In this document: in pieces, positions 27,741 through 37,016 of the stretch | Layout of the letters: each line of letters begins with the position of its first letter | Numbering within the stretch: position 1 is the first letter of the stretch | NCBI RefSeq assembly: GCF_028553725.1 | Contig: NZ_CP067124.1 | Span: 3,493,426 to 3,557,425 of the forward strand | Reading direction: 5' to 3' | DNA: 64,000 bases | Source: Paracoccus alcaliphilus | GTDB lineage: Bacteria; Pseudomonadota; Alphaproteobacteria; Rhodobacterales; Rhodobacteraceae | Translations under genes and position numbers: made by a program | Notes under the pieces: generated by a model | What the model was told of the DNA's origin: nothing | Databases searched by the model: none | What the model saw: the letters and a program-made list of their open reading frames with translations, nothing else

Positions 27741-28427
27741 ATGGCGATTCTGACACAGGCAGGCGCCGTCGGGCCACAGCTGCACCGGCTGTTGCGCGAC
27801 CGGATCGTGCGGGGCGACCTGTCCCCCGGCACGCGGATTTCCGAAACCGAGCTTGCGGCGGCCTATGAGGTCTCTCGCCAGCCGGTGCGCGAGGCCTTCA
27901 TCAAGCTGGCCGAGGAAGGGCTGCTGGCCGTGCGCCCGCAACGCGGTACTTTCATCCTGCGCATCTCGATCCCGGCGGTGCTGACCGCGCGCTTCATCCG
28001 CGAGGCGGTCGAGGCCGATATCGTCCGCCACGTTGCGGAAGTCGCCGACGATGCCGCCATCGCCGCGCTGGACGCCCAGCTGGATGCGCAGCGCGCGCTT
28101 GACCCAGATGCCTCGGCCGAGGATTTCATGCTGCTGGACGAGGAGTTTCACCGCACTCTGACAGTTCTTGCCGGCCAGGGCGCGGTCGGCGACCACCTGG
28201 AAGAACTGAAGACCCAGATGAACCGGGTCCGTCATATCAGCGCCCGGCAATTCGCCCGCGAACGGCTGATCGCGCAACATGCGGCGGTGGTCGATGCCAT
28301 CCGCGCCCGTGATCCGCAGGCCGCCGAGACCGGAATGCGCCTGCACCTGCGCGGCATCCTCGACGACCTGCCCGAGATCGTCCGCGCCATGCCCGACTTC
28401 TTCGAGGGCGCGGAGGCGCTGGACTGA
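27741..28427 (+). CDS. GntR/FCD-family regulator of the uronate genes
   Basis: 228 residues. An N-terminal winged helix (about 12-75: HRLLRDRIVRGDLSPGTRISETELAAAYEVSRQPVREAFIKLAEEGLL) is followed by an all-helical FCD effector domain (about 85-220) with metal-type ligands in DEEFHRTL and HAAVVDAI. The ATG at 27741 was preferred to a TTG at 27723 because GGGAGGAC lies just upstream. It is divergent from uxuA and heads the AGE-TRAP-uxaC genes, so it most likely represses the whole locus until fructuronate, mannonate or a related acid binds. Confidence 0.9.
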   Translation: MAILTQAGAVGPQLHRLLRDRIVRGDLSPGTRISETELAAAYEVSRQPVREAFIKLAEEGLLAVRPQRGTFILRISIPAVLTARFIREAVEADIVRHVAEVADDAAIAALDAQLDAQRALDPDASAEDFMLLDEEFHRTLTVLAGQGAVGDHLEELKTQMNRVRHISARQFARERLIAQHAAVVDAIRARDPQAAETGMRLHLRGILDDLPEIVRAMPDFFEGAEALD

Positions 28428-29608
28428 TGGCCCTGCCGGGACGCAGCGCCGGGACCGCCGCGACACGCGCGGACTGGTTCTGGTGCGACTTCCTGCCCGG
28501 CTGGCTGGCGCGGGCGCGCGACCATCGCCACGGCGGCTTCTTCGACGCCCTGGACCATGCGGGCCAGCCGGACCCCGCTGCGCCCAAGACGGTACTGGCT
28601 CAGGCGCGGCTGCTGTTCACCTTTGCCCATCTGGCGCGGCTGTCGGGTGATCCCGCGCATCATGCGGCGGCGCTTGCGGCGCGGGATTTCCTGCCGCATC
28701 TGCGCAAGGCGCCGGGTCTCTATCGTCGCGCCGTGGCCTGTGACGGCAGCCCCACCGGCGATCCGCAGGACGAGACCGCGTGCAGCTATGACCAAAGCTT
28801 CGTGATCCTTGCGCTGACCACTTGCGCAGCGGCTGACCCCACGGCGCTGGCCGAGGCCGAAGCCTGCTGGCAGGCGCTGATGGCGCATCTGACCGATCCG
28901 GCAACGGGCCTGCTGCATGAGGATGACGCCAGCACCCGCGCGGCGCCTGCCCAGAACCCGCATATGCATCTTTACGAGGCCGCGCTTCAGGCTTTCGAGA
29001 TGACCGGCGCGCGCCACTGGCTGGACCGGGCCGCGCAGGTCCGGGCCTTGGCGCTGCACCATTTCCTCGATCCCGATACCGGCACCATCGCGGAATTCCT
29101 GACCCCCGACCTGCGCCCCCTGCCCGGCGATGCGGGCCTGCGCCGCGAGGTCGGGCATCAATGCGAATGGGCCTGGCTGTTGTGGCGCGAGGCGGATCTG
29201 GGTGGCGATGCCTCGGTCCGCGCGATCGGCGACCGGCTGGCGGGTTTCGCGCAGGAACACGGCTTTGCGCCCGCCGGGCCGCTGAAAGGGGCGGCCTATG
29301 ATGCGGTGTCGGCCAGCGGCGCGGTGATGGAACGGCGCTTCCTGCTGTGGCCGCAGACAGAGGCCCTCAAGGCCCATGCCGCCCGCCATCTGGCAGGGAT
29401 CCCCGGCGCCGATACAGACGCGCGCGATCTGCTGGACCTGATCTTCGCGCGATGGTTCGACGGCCATCCGGTCTTCGTCAACCAGTTGGACGCGACCGGC
29501 GCGGCGATCTGGCCCGAGGCGCTGTCGCGGCTGCTCTATCACATCGTTCTGGCACTGACGGAAGGGGCCCGCGCCGGGCTGTGGCCGGGGCCAAACCCGA
29601 ACCGATAA
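28427..29608 (+). CDS. AGE-family sugar epimerase/isomerase
   Basis: 393 residues forming the (alpha/alpha)6 barrel of N-acylglucosamine 2-epimerases and mannose/sulfoquinovose isomerases. It has HGGFFDALDHAG (substrate Arg/His region near residue 32), ACSYDQSFVILAL, NPHMHLYEAALQAFEMTG, VGHQCEWAWLLWR and ERRFLLWPQTEALKA (the R-x5-WPQ motif). Start and gntR stop overlap (TGATG). Its place inside a glucuronate operon, between regulator and transporter, suggests an uronate- or aldose-related isomerisation feeding UxaC. Mannose isomerase is the commonest annotated activity for this subgroup, and nothing in the sequence proves the substrate. Confidence 0.82.
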   Translation: MALPGRSAGTAATRADWFWCDFLPGWLARARDHRHGGFFDALDHAGQPDPAAPKTVLAQARLLFTFAHLARLSGDPAHHAAALAARDFLPHLRKAPGLYRRAVACDGSPTGDPQDETACSYDQSFVILALTTCAAADPTALAEAEACWQALMAHLTDPATGLLHEDDASTRAAPAQNPHMHLYEAALQAFEMTGARHWLDRAAQVRALALHHFLDPDTGTIAEFLTPDLRPLPGDAGLRREVGHQCEWAWLLWREADLGGDASVRAIGDRLAGFAQEHGFAPAGPLKGAAYDAVSASGAVMERRFLLWPQTEALKAHAARHLAGIPGADTDARDLLDLIFARWFDGHPVFVNQLDATGAAIWPEALSRLLYHIVLALTEGARAGLWPGPNPNR

Positions 29609-29631
29609 CAAAACCTGAGGAGGAGAAACAC

Positions 29632-30612
29632 ATGAACATGATCAAGACGCTTGGCCTTGCCGCCCTGCTGATGGGTTCCAGCGCCGGACTGGCGCTGGCG
29701 CAGACACAGCTGGCGCTGTCCAGCTCGCAACCCTCGGCCGATCCACTGGTGATCGCGATGGAAGAGGCCTCGACACGCATCACCGAACGCAGCGAGGGCG
29801 AGATCCGGGTGACGGTCTATCCGTCCTCGCAGCTGGGCTCGGACAATGACGTGCTGGAACAGATCCGCAATGGTGCCGCCATCGCGGTGCTGGTCGATGC
29901 GGGCCGGCTGGCGCCCTTCAAGAAGGAACTGGGCATCCTGTCGGCGCCCTATCTTGTCGATGAGTGGACAGACTACAAGGCGATCACAGATTCCCCGGTC
30001 TATGGCGAATGGGTCGAGGATCTGGCCGCAAGCTCGGGCATCCGGCTGCTGAACTACAACTGGTTCCAGGGCACGCGGCAGATGTTCAGCACAGATCCGG
30101 TAAACGGCCCCGGCGATCTGCGCGGCGTGCGCGTGCGCACCATCGACGCACCGGGCTGGCTGGCCACCGTCAACGCGATGGGGGCGACGGCGGTGCCCCT
30201 GCCCTGGTCCGAGGTCTATTCGGCGCTGCAACTGGGCGCCATCGACGGGGCCGAGGCGCAACTGACCGGCGCCTATGGCATCAAGCTGCACGAGGTGGTC
30301 AAGAACCTGGCCTTCACCGACCATGTCCATCTTGTGACCGGGCTTGCCACCTCGGAAAGCTGGTTCCAGTCGCTGAGCCCCGAACATCAGGCCATCGTGT
30401 CCGAGGAACTGGCGCAGGCCGGCGACCGGGCGTCCGAGGCGACCGTGATCAAGGGCGAGGAGGTGCTGGAGGAAATGAAGGCCGCCGGCGTCACCGTCAC
30501 CGAGGTCGATCTGGACGAATTCAAGGCGCTGGTCCCCGGCGTCTATACCTCGCTGGGGCTGGACGAGGCGCGCGAGGCGCTGATGCCCTATATCGAAGCG
30601 GCCCAGCAATAA
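29632..30612 (+). CDS. dctP: TRAP transporter solute-binding protein (DctP family)
   Basis: 326 residues with a signal peptide (MNMIKTLGLAALLMGSSAGLALAQ), exported to the periplasm. The DctP fold shows SSQPSADPLVIAMEEASTRI, VYPSSQLGSDNDVLEQIRNGA, and FQGTRQMFSTDPVNGPGDLRGVRVRT, where the conserved Arg of GVRVRT binds the ligand carboxylate, then GAIDGAEAQLTGAYGIKL. AGGAGG precedes the ATG. The UxaC/UxuAB context predicts D-glucuronate, galacturonate or a related uronic acid as ligand; this is inferred. It works with the DctQ and DctM proteins encoded next. Confidence 0.93.
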   Translation: MNMIKTLGLAALLMGSSAGLALAQTQLALSSSQPSADPLVIAMEEASTRITERSEGEIRVTVYPSSQLGSDNDVLEQIRNGAAIAVLVDAGRLAPFKKELGILSAPYLVDEWTDYKAITDSPVYGEWVEDLAASSGIRLLNYNWFQGTRQMFSTDPVNGPGDLRGVRVRTIDAPGWLATVNAMGATAVPLPWSEVYSALQLGAIDGAEAQLTGAYGIKLHEVVKNLAFTDHVHLVTGLATSESWFQSLSPEHQAIVSEELAQAGDRASEATVIKGEEVLEEMKAAGVTVTEVDLDEFKALVPGVYTSLGLDEAREALMPYIEAAQQ

Positions 30613-30682
30613 TGACGGTCCTCTGGCGCGGCACCGGTGCCGCGCCGCTTGCCGTTGCCACTCGCAACATCTGGAGGAGAGC

Positions 30683-31174
30683 ATGTGGAAGGTTCTGGAC
30701 CGCACCGAAGAGGTATTGGCGGTCATTCTGTTGGGCGGAACGGTCACGGCGGTCTTCGTGGGCGCGACGGCCCGCGCCATTGGCCGCCCGTTTCCGGCCG
30801 CCCCCGAGATCGCGCAGCTTCTGCTGATCTGGACCTGCATGATCGGGGCCGATCTGGTGATGAAGCGCGGCGATCACATCCGCATCGGCGCCATCCCGGA
30901 CATGGTTCCGCCACGACTTCGCGCAGCCATGCATCTGGTCTGCGTCGTCAGCATGACGCTGTTTCTGGCCTATGTCGGCTGGCTGGGGTGGAAGCTGGCC
31001 ATGTCGAACTGGGCGCGTGAAATGGGTGCCTCGGGCCTGTCCTATGGCTGGGTCACGCTGGCGCTGCCGGTGGGCTGCGCGCTGATGGTGGTGTCGCTGA
31101 TACGCCGGCTGGCGACGCGCGGGCTGCTCTATTCCATCGAACCGAAAGCCCATGAGCAGGAGTACCCGCTGTGA
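30683..31174 (+). CDS. dctQ: TRAP transporter small membrane subunit (DctQ family)
   Basis: 163 residues with four transmembrane helices: LAVILLGGTVTAVFVGATARA, IAQLLLIWTCMIGADLVMKRGDHIRIG (the conserved W-x13-H/R-x-R loop), AAMHLVCVVSMTLFLAYVG and a C-terminal pair. It is required with DctM for Na+-driven uptake. The ATG follows GGAGGAGAGC. Its stop overlaps the GTG start of dctM (GTGA). The 70-base gap after dctP contains no terminator that I can see. Confidence 0.93.
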   Translation: MWKVLDRTEEVLAVILLGGTVTAVFVGATARAIGRPFPAAPEIAQLLLIWTCMIGADLVMKRGDHIRIGAIPDMVPPRLRAAMHLVCVVSMTLFLAYVGWLGWKLAMSNWAREMGASGLSYGWVTLALPVGCALMVVSLIRRLATRGLLYSIEPKAHEQEYPL

Positions 31175-32463
31175 TTTCGTTGATGATCCTGTGCATCGCG
31201 CTTGGCTTCATGGTGATCGGAATGCCGGTCGCCTTCGCGATCGGCGTGGCCAGCCTTGTCTATTTTCTGCTGCCCTCGACCTTCATGCCCGAGGTGACGG
31301 CCGTGCAGCGCATCGTCGCCGCCAGCCAGTCCTTCCCGCTGCTTGCAGTGCCGCTGTTCATCCTGGTGGGGCACCTGATGAACGGGTCGGGCATCACCAT
31401 GCGGATGATGGCGCTGGCCACCACGCTGGCGGGGTGGATGCGCGGCGGGCTGGCGCAGGCCAGCACGCTGCTGTCGGCGCTGATGGGCGGGATCTCGGGT
31501 TCGGCCGTGGCCGACGCGGCCATGCAATCGCGCATTCTGGGCGAGACGATGGCCAAGCAGGGCTATTCGCGCGGCTTCACCGGCGCGCTGCTGTCGGTGG
31601 GCGGGCTGATCACCGCGACCATTCCGCCCAGTCTGGGGCTGATCCTTTACGGTTTCATGGGCGAGGTCTCGATCGGGCGGCTGTTCATCGCCGGCATCGT
31701 GCCGGGCGTGCTGCTGACCATCGCGCTGCTGATCGTGACCGCGGTGATTGCGCGCCGGCGGAACTATCAGCCGATCAACGACCGCCGCCCCACACTGTCC
31801 GAGGTCGGGACGGCGGCCCGCGCCAGCTTCTGGGCGATCCTGTTCCCGGTCTGGCTGATCGTCGGCATCCGCTTCGGCCTGTTCACGCCATCAGAGGCCG
31901 GGGCCTTCGCGGTCGCCTATGCGCTGATCGTCGGCGGGCTGATCTATCGCGAACTGAGCCTGCGCGACGTGGTCGATGCGCTGGTCAACAGCGCCCGCGA
32001 CATCGGGATGATCATGCTGATCATCTTCTTTTCCGGCGCCTTCGGCTATGTCATCACCTTCGAACGCGTGCCGCAGACCATGGCCGAGCTGACGCTGGGG
32101 GTCTTTTCCAGCAAGGAGCTGCTGCTGTTCGTCATCGCGGGCTTTCTGATCGCCTTCGGCATGGTGCTGGAGGCCACCGTCGTGGTGATGCTGATGACCC
32201 CGATTCTGGTGCCGATGGTGGTGGCGGCGGGCGTCGATCCGGTGCATTTCGGGCTGATCATGATGACGCTGGTCACCTTCGGCGGCATGACGCCCCCGGT
32301 CGGCGTGTCGATGTTCACCGTTTGCGGCATCCTGAAATGCAGCTTCAAGGAATACACGGTCGAGATGCTGCCCTTCGGGCTGGCGGTTCTGGCCGTGGTC
32401 GCGATCATGATCCTGTTCCCGGGACTGGTGCTGTTCCTGCCCAACGCGATGATGGGGGGCTGA
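31171..32463 (+). CDS. dctM: TRAP transporter large permease subunit (DctM family)
   Basis: 430 residues with about twelve transmembrane segments, the ion-coupled permease. Motifs: GMPVAFAIGVASLVYFLL, LLAVPLFILVGHLMNGSGIT, ALMGGISGSAVADAAMQSRIL, GGLITATIPPSLGLILYGFMGEVSIGRLFIAGIVPG, MVLEATVVVMLMTPILVP and FGGMTPPVGVSMF. The start is a GTG overlapping the dctQ stop. Five bases separate its stop from the uxaC start, so uptake and the first catabolic enzyme are co-expressed. Confidence 0.95.
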   Translation: MISLMILCIALGFMVIGMPVAFAIGVASLVYFLLPSTFMPEVTAVQRIVAASQSFPLLAVPLFILVGHLMNGSGITMRMMALATTLAGWMRGGLAQASTLLSALMGGISGSAVADAAMQSRILGETMAKQGYSRGFTGALLSVGGLITATIPPSLGLILYGFMGEVSIGRLFIAGIVPGVLLTIALLIVTAVIARRRNYQPINDRRPTLSEVGTAARASFWAILFPVWLIVGIRFGLFTPSEAGAFAVAYALIVGGLIYRELSLRDVVDALVNSARDIGMIMLIIFFSGAFGYVITFERVPQTMAELTLGVFSSKELLLFVIAGFLIAFGMVLEATVVVMLMTPILVPMVVAAGVDPVHFGLIMMTLVTFGGMTPPVGVSMFTVCGILKCSFKEYTVEMLPFGLAVLAVVAIMILFPGLVLFLPNAMMGG

Positions 32464-32468
32464 GGCCG

Positions 32469-33866
32469 ATGGTGCTGCATCCCGACCGCCTGTTCCCGGC
32501 CGATCCCGCGACGCGCAGGGTTGCCCGCCAGCTATTCGCGGCGGTCGGGGATCTGCCGATCACCTCGCCCCACGGGCATACCGATCCGCGCTGGTGGGGT
32601 GAAAACCCCGCCTTCGCCAACCCGGCCGAATTGCTGGTCATCCCCGATCACTACGTCGTGCGGATGCTGATCAGCCAGGGCGTCCCCTTCGAGGCGCTTG
32701 GCATCGGCGAGGGCGCCGAGACCGACCCCCGCGCGATCTGGCGGTGCTTCGCCGCGCATTACCATCTGTTCCAGGGCACGCCCTCGCGGCTGTGGCTGGA
32801 CCACGCGCTGAGCCATGTCTTCGGGCTGGACACCCGGCTGGCCCCCGACAATGCCGATGCGGCCTATGACCGGATCGCCGATTGCCTGGCGCGACCCGAA
32901 TTCCGGCCGCGCGCGCTTTACGACCGTTTCGGGATCGAGACGATCGCGACCACCGACAGCGCGCTGGACGATCTGCACTGGCACCGGATGGTCCGGGACA
33001 GCGACTGGACCGGGCAGGTTCTGCCGACCTATCGCCCCGATGGCGTCGTCGATCCCGAGACGCCCGGCTTCGCCGCGGCGCTGGACCGTCTGGGTGAGAT
33101 CACCGGCTGCGACACCGCCACATGGCAGGGCTATCTGGACGCCCATCGCCAGCGCCGCGCCTTCTTCCGCGACATGGGCGCGACCGCCACCGATCACGGC
33201 CATCCGACGCCCCGGACCGCCGACCTGCCGCCCTCCGAGGCCGGCGCGCTGTTCGACCGGATCCGCACGGGCCGCGCGGGGCCCGAGGATGCCGAGCTGT
33301 TCCGCGCCCAGATGCTGACCGAGATGGCGCGCATGTCCGTCGATGACGGACTGGTCATGCAGCTTCATCCCGGATCGTTCCGCAATCACAGCGCCGCGGT
33401 CCTGTCACGCTATGGCCGCGACCGGGGGTTTGATATTCCGCAGCCGGTCAGCTTCACCGCCGCGCTGAAGCCGCTGCTGGACGCGGTGGGCATGGATGCG
33501 CGCCTGCGGCTGATCCTGTTCACGCTGGACGAAACCACCTACAGCCGCGAGCTGGCACCGCTGGCCGGGGCATGGCCGTCGCTGCGGCTGGGCCCTCCCT
33601 GGTGGTTCCACGACAGTGTCGAGGGCATCCGCCGCTTTCGCCAGCAGGCGACGGAAACCGCGGGCTTCTTCAACACGGTAGGTTTCAACGACGATACCCG
33701 CGCGCTCTGCTCGATCCCGGCGCGCCACGACCTTTCCCGCCGCGCCGATTGCGCCTTTCTGGCGGAACTGGTCGTCACCCACCGGCTGGACGAGACCGAG
33801 GCCCATGGGCTGGCCCGCCTGCTGGCCCGCGATCTGGCGCGCGAGGGATACCGGCTGGACGGCTGA
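32469..33866 (+). CDS. uxaC: glucuronate isomerase
   Basis: Converts D-glucuronate to D-fructuronate (and D-galacturonate to D-tagaturonate). The 465-residue product opens [24 protein letters not shown], then [13 protein letters not shown] (metal His pair of the amidohydrolase-like barrel), [28 protein letters not shown] and [10 protein letters not shown], and ends with [21 protein letters not shown]. All are UxaC signatures, and the length matches E. coli UxaC. With UxuB and UxuA opposite, the glucuronate-to-KDG route is complete in this locus; the galacturonate branch enzymes UxaA/UxaB are not present. Confidence 0.95.
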   Translation: MVLHPDRLFPADPATRRVARQLFAAVGDLPITSPHGHTDPRWWGENPAFANPAELLVIPDHYVVRMLISQGVPFEALGIGEGAETDPRAIWRCFAAHYHLFQGTPSRLWLDHALSHVFGLDTRLAPDNADAAYDRIADCLARPEFRPRALYDRFGIETIATTDSALDDLHWHRMVRDSDWTGQVLPTYRPDGVVDPETPGFAAALDRLGEITGCDTATWQGYLDAHRQRRAFFRDMGATATDHGHPTPRTADLPPSEAGALFDRIRTGRAGPEDAELFRAQMLTEMARMSVDDGLVMQLHPGSFRNHSAAVLSRYGRDRGFDIPQPVSFTAALKPLLDAVGMDARLRLILFTLDETTYSRELAPLAGAWPSLRLGPPWWFHDSVEGIRRFRQQATETAGFFNTVGFNDDTRALCSIPARHDLSRRADCAFLAELVVTHRLDETEAHGLARLLARDLAREGYRLDG

Positions 33867-33983
33867 CCAAGGCCGTATTCGATCGCATCGTTTCCGTCGA
33901 TGCGGCAATTCGCACAAGCGTGCCTGCCCGCGCATGGGCAGGCCAGCCGTTCCAGATGGCATGATCCAACCTCGCCAACGAAT

Positions 33984-34036
33984 TTTGCAATTTGCACCAT
34001 CGCAGCGTCACATTGTTTGCAAATTTTCTGCATTTT
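33984..34036 (+). promoter_or_regulatory. TTTGCAAA-type motifs upstream of pccB (possible PccR/ScfR site)
   Basis: TTTGCAATTTGCA at 33984-33996 and a perfect TTTGCAAA at 34016-34023, followed by TCTGCATT at 34027-34034, lie 60-110 bases before the pccB start in an AT-rich stretch. The regulator PccR of Rhodobacter sphaeroides, which controls propionyl-CoA assimilation, is reported to recognise paired TTTGCAAA sequences. The pairing here is imperfect. The regulator gene itself is not in this window. Confidence 0.6.
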
Positions 34037-34092
34037 CCTTTCCCATGACGCTCCTGCAGTCTAGCCTGCGTCAAATTCAGCGGAGGGGCGTC

Positions 34093-35625
34093 ATGAAGGA
34101 CATTCTGCAGGAACTCGAACGTCGGCGCGATGTGGCGCGGCTGGGCGGTGGGCAGCGGCGCATCGACGCTCAGCATGCGCGGGGCAAGCTGACGGCACGC
34201 GAAAGAATCGACCTGCTGCTGGACGAGGGCAGCTTCGAGGAATTCGACATGTTCGTCGCCCATCGCAGCACCGATTTCGGGATGGAGACCGACCGCCCCT
34301 ATGGTGACGGCGTCGTCACCGGCTGGGGCACGATCAATGGCCGGATGGTCTATGTCTTTTCGCAGGATTTCACCGTCTTTGGCGGGTCGCTGTCGGAAAC
34401 CCATGCGCAGAAGATCTGCAAGATCATGGATATGGCGGTGCAGAACGGCGCCCCGGTGATCGGGCTGAACGATTCGGGCGGCGCGCGCATCCAGGAGGGC
34501 GTGGCCAGCCTTGCCGGTTACGCCGACGTGTTCCAGCGCAATATCATGGCCAGCGGCGTGGTGCCGCAGATCAGCGTCATCATGGGACCTTGCGCGGGCG
34601 GCGCGGTTTACAGCCCGGCGATGACCGACTTCATCTTCATGGTGAAGGATACCAGCTATATGTTCGTGACCGGCCCCGATGTGGTCAAGACGGTCACGAA
34701 CGAGGTCGTCACCGCCGAGGAACTGGGCGGCGCCTCGACCCATACCCGGAAATCCTCGGTCGCGGATGGCGCGTTCGAGAACGATGTCGAGGCGCTGACC
34801 GAGATCCGTCGCCTGTTCGATTTCCTGCCGCTGAACAACCGCGAAAAGGCCCCCACCCGACCCTTCTTCGACGACCCGGCGCGGATGGAACCCAGTCTGG
34901 ACACGCTGATTCCCGACAACCCGAACCAGCCCTATGACATGAAAGAACTGATCCAGAAGGTTGCGGATGAGGGCGATTTCTACGAGATCCAGAAGGATTT
35001 CGCCGGAAACATCATCACCGGCTTTATCCGCATCGAAGGTCAGACCGTGGGCGTCGTCGCCAACCAGCCGATGGTTCTGGCGGGCTGTCTGGACATCGAC
35101 AGCTCGCGCAAGGCGGCGCGGTTCGTGCGGTTCTGCGACGCGTTCGAAATTCCGATCCTGACATTCGTCGATGTGCCGGGCTTTCTGCCGGGCACCACGC
35201 AGGAATATGGCGGCGTCATCAAGCACGGCGCGAAACTGCTGTTCGCCTATGGCGAGGCGACGGTGCCGAAAGTCACGGTCATCACACGCAAGGCCTATGG
35301 CGGAGCCTATGACGTCATGGCCTCGAAACATCTGCGCGGCGATTTCAACTATGCTTGGCCCACGGCGGAAATCGCGGTGATGGGTGCCAAGGGCGCGGTC
35401 GAGATCCTTTATCGCAGCGAACTGGGCGATGCGGACAAGATCGCGGCGCGGACGCAGGATTACGAGGACCGCTTTGCCAATCCCTTCGTCGCCGCCGAAA
35501 AAGGCTTTATCGACGAGGTGATCCAGCCGCGCTCGACCCGCAAGCGGGTGGCCCGCGCCTTCGCCAGCCTGCGTGGCAAGAAGCTGACGAATCCGTGGAA
35601 AAAACACGACAATATTCCTCTGTAA
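34093..35625 (+). CDS. pccB: propionyl-CoA carboxylase beta subunit
   Basis: The carboxyltransferase subunit that carboxylates propionyl-CoA to methylmalonyl-CoA with the biotinylated PccA subunit. The 510-residue length and the start [44 protein letters not shown] match PCC beta chains. [24 protein letters not shown] and [16 protein letters not shown] form the acyl-CoA site, and [15 protein letters not shown] with [15 protein letters not shown] the carboxybiotin site. Start chosen at the ATG at 34093 with GGAGGGG upstream. The beta subunit is separated from pccA by about 1.7 kb of small genes, as is common in Rhodobacteraceae. Confidence 0.96.
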   Translation: MKDILQELERRRDVARLGGGQRRIDAQHARGKLTARERIDLLLDEGSFEEFDMFVAHRSTDFGMETDRPYGDGVVTGWGTINGRMVYVFSQDFTVFGGSLSETHAQKICKIMDMAVQNGAPVIGLNDSGGARIQEGVASLAGYADVFQRNIMASGVVPQISVIMGPCAGGAVYSPAMTDFIFMVKDTSYMFVTGPDVVKTVTNEVVTAEELGGASTHTRKSSVADGAFENDVEALTEIRRLFDFLPLNNREKAPTRPFFDDPARMEPSLDTLIPDNPNQPYDMKELIQKVADEGDFYEIQKDFAGNIITGFIRIEGQTVGVVANQPMVLAGCLDIDSSRKAARFVRFCDAFEIPILTFVDVPGFLPGTTQEYGGVIKHGAKLLFAYGEATVPKVTVITRKAYGGAYDVMASKHLRGDFNYAWPTAEIAVMGAKGAVEILYRSELGDADKIAARTQDYEDRFANPFVAAEKGFIDEVIQPRSTRKRVARAFASLRGKKLTNPWKKHDNIPL

Positions 35626-35827
35626 CCCACGGAAACGCCATGACGACGCACATCTGCGTGAATGATGCAGCGCCGCCACAGCCCGGCCGCCATCTGCCGC
35701 GGGAACTGGCCGCCACCTGTCTGCACTGCGACCGGACCGCTATGATACAGCGTCCGGCACATCAAGAGGCCGGCCCAACCCCGAGCAGTGGTGCGACATC
35801 GCACCCGAACTACAGGAGTTTGAATTC

Positions 35828-35983
35828 ATGTCGAAGAAAATCGTTCTCGGCCTCGTCCTGCTGTCCGGTCTGGCCGCGTGCCAGCAACAGCCTGCGGCTG
35901 ACGTCTATGTCCCGACCGCCCCGGCTGCGACCGCTCCGGCGCCGATCACGACCGAGCCGGTCTATTCCGGCAAATTCGGCTGA
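35828..35983 (+). CDS. small lipoprotein (51 aa)
   Basis: MSKKIVLGLVLLSGLAACQQQ is a lipoprotein signal with an LSGLAAC lipobox (Cys18). The mature part is only about 34 residues, Pro/Ala-rich (YVPTAPAATAPAPITTEPV), and ends YSGKFG. CAGGAG lies about 12 bases upstream of the ATG. No homologue is recognised. It is the first of three small lipoprotein genes between pccB and pccA. Membrane anchoring is well supported by the lipobox; function is unknown. Confidence 0.75.
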   Translation: MSKKIVLGLVLLSGLAACQQQPAADVYVPTAPAATAPAPITTEPVYSGKFG

Positions 35984-36148
35984 GACCAGCCTGATCCTGC
36001 ACGGGCGGCTTTGCTGCCCGCGCTTGCCCGACCCCTGCGTGACCGAGTTGATCCGTCCGGCGCAGGCAATGGTCGCGCAGACCGCCCTGCCCTGCTATTG
36101 CGGCCCTCTGACCCGCGCCCGTCCGGCGCCTGAACACGAGGGCCTGCC

Positions 36149-36568
36149 ATGCTGAAGCATCGCGGATTTCCGGGCCGCCTGCCCGGCACCGATTATCAGT
36201 TCACCATCCGCCGCGCGGTCAACAAGAAGGGCGCCACGCCCCTGACCCGGCGCGAACGATTTCGTGACCGCAAGCCCGCCGACAAACGCGCCGACGCGGG
36301 TTTTCTGGCGGCGCTGATCCAGCATTTCGGCGACCAGCCATTCGAGCGCGGCAATCTGGACGCGGGCCGCCTGTCATGGCTGCTGGGTCGCGAGGTGGTG
36401 GCGGTCGGCACATTGAACCCCACCGATTACGAGCAATTGTTGCAGGTGGACATGACCTGCGCCGAAGCCTCTTTCCCCCAGCTTTTCGCCAGCGACAGCG
36501 CCCCGGATTTCGGCTGGGACGACGATGATGCCGACGGTTGGGACGACGACGACGGGACGGGCCGATAA
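36149..36568 (+). CDS. hypothetical protein with acidic C-terminal tail
   Basis: 139 residues, not recognised. The N-terminal half is basic (RRERFRDRKPADKRADAGF). A middle region FLAALIQHFGDQPFERGNLDAGRLSWLLGREVVAVG looks folded. The C-terminus is a low-complexity acidic tail (DFGWDDDDADGW DDDDGTGR). GAGGGC lies a few bases before the ATG. Codon use resembles its neighbours. The basic-then-acidic layout suggests a nucleic-acid or protein-binding adaptor, but that is speculation. A short Cys-containing reading frame overlaps its start by seven bases. Confidence 0.6.
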   Translation: MLKHRGFPGRLPGTDYQFTIRRAVNKKGATPLTRRERFRDRKPADKRADAGFLAALIQHFGDQPFERGNLDAGRLSWLLGREVVAVGTLNPTDYEQLLQVDMTCAEASFPQLFASDSAPDFGWDDDDADGWDDDDGTGR

Positions 36569-36695
36569 TGGGCAATATGCTGCCTAGCACGTTGATGTCA
36601 CAGCGTTGTCAGTTTGACGCGACGCATCGCCATGCGATAGTCGGGAATGATCGACAACCGGTCCTGCACGGGACCCCTTATACAGGCAAATATTC

Positions 36696-36941
36696 ATGCA
36701 GACTTCGCTTTTCACCCGCCTTGCTGGCGGCGCCCTTCTTCTTGTCGGCCTTGCAGCCTGCGATCAGGGCTATGGCACCGCGACCGGCCTGTCGCCGGAT
36801 GCGCAGCGTGCCGCCGGTGGCGCCCTTGCCGGTGCCGTCGTCGCCAAGGCGCTGGACGAAAACATCGCGACCGGCGCGGCTCTGGGCGCGACTGCTGGTG
36901 CGCTGTGTGACGACGCCGGCGTCTGCCAGCGTCGCTACTGA
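36696..36941 (+). CDS. glycine-zipper lipoprotein (81 aa)
   Basis: MQTSLFTRLAGGALLLVGLAACDQG is a lipoprotein signal with lipobox VGLAAC. The mature region has small-residue repeats (AAGGALAGAVVAKAL...ATGAALGATAGALCDDAGVCQ) of the glycine-zipper/17-kDa antigen kind, which insert in or line the outer membrane. The closing AGALCDD...CQ is shared with the next gene, so the two are paralogues. Two conserved Cys at the end could form a disulfide. Function unknown. Confidence 0.78.
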   Translation: MQTSLFTRLAGGALLLVGLAACDQGYGTATGLSPDAQRAAGGALAGAVVAKALDENIATGAALGATAGALCDDAGVCQRRY

Positions 36942-37016
36942 TCTTTGCGGATCGGCTGAACCCAAACGGCCGGGGGCGCGTTATGCCCCCACCAAACCAA
37001 AGACGGGAAGATCACA

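Noticed and set aside
31152..32468. Long plus-strand open frame fused to uxaC.
   Set aside because: It is a shadow of dctM in another frame; UxaC proper starts at 32469 with the family N-terminus.
35640..35827. An ATG-started frame after pccB (MTTHICVND...).
   Set aside because: It runs on through the lipoprotein gene in another frame and has poor coding character after the first 40 codons.
35984..36155. A reading frame with several Cys (CYCGPLTRARPAPEHEGLPC ending) overlapping the start of the 139-aa gene.
   Set aside because: No convincing start codon with a ribosome site and no recognised family. The overlap alone is not enough.
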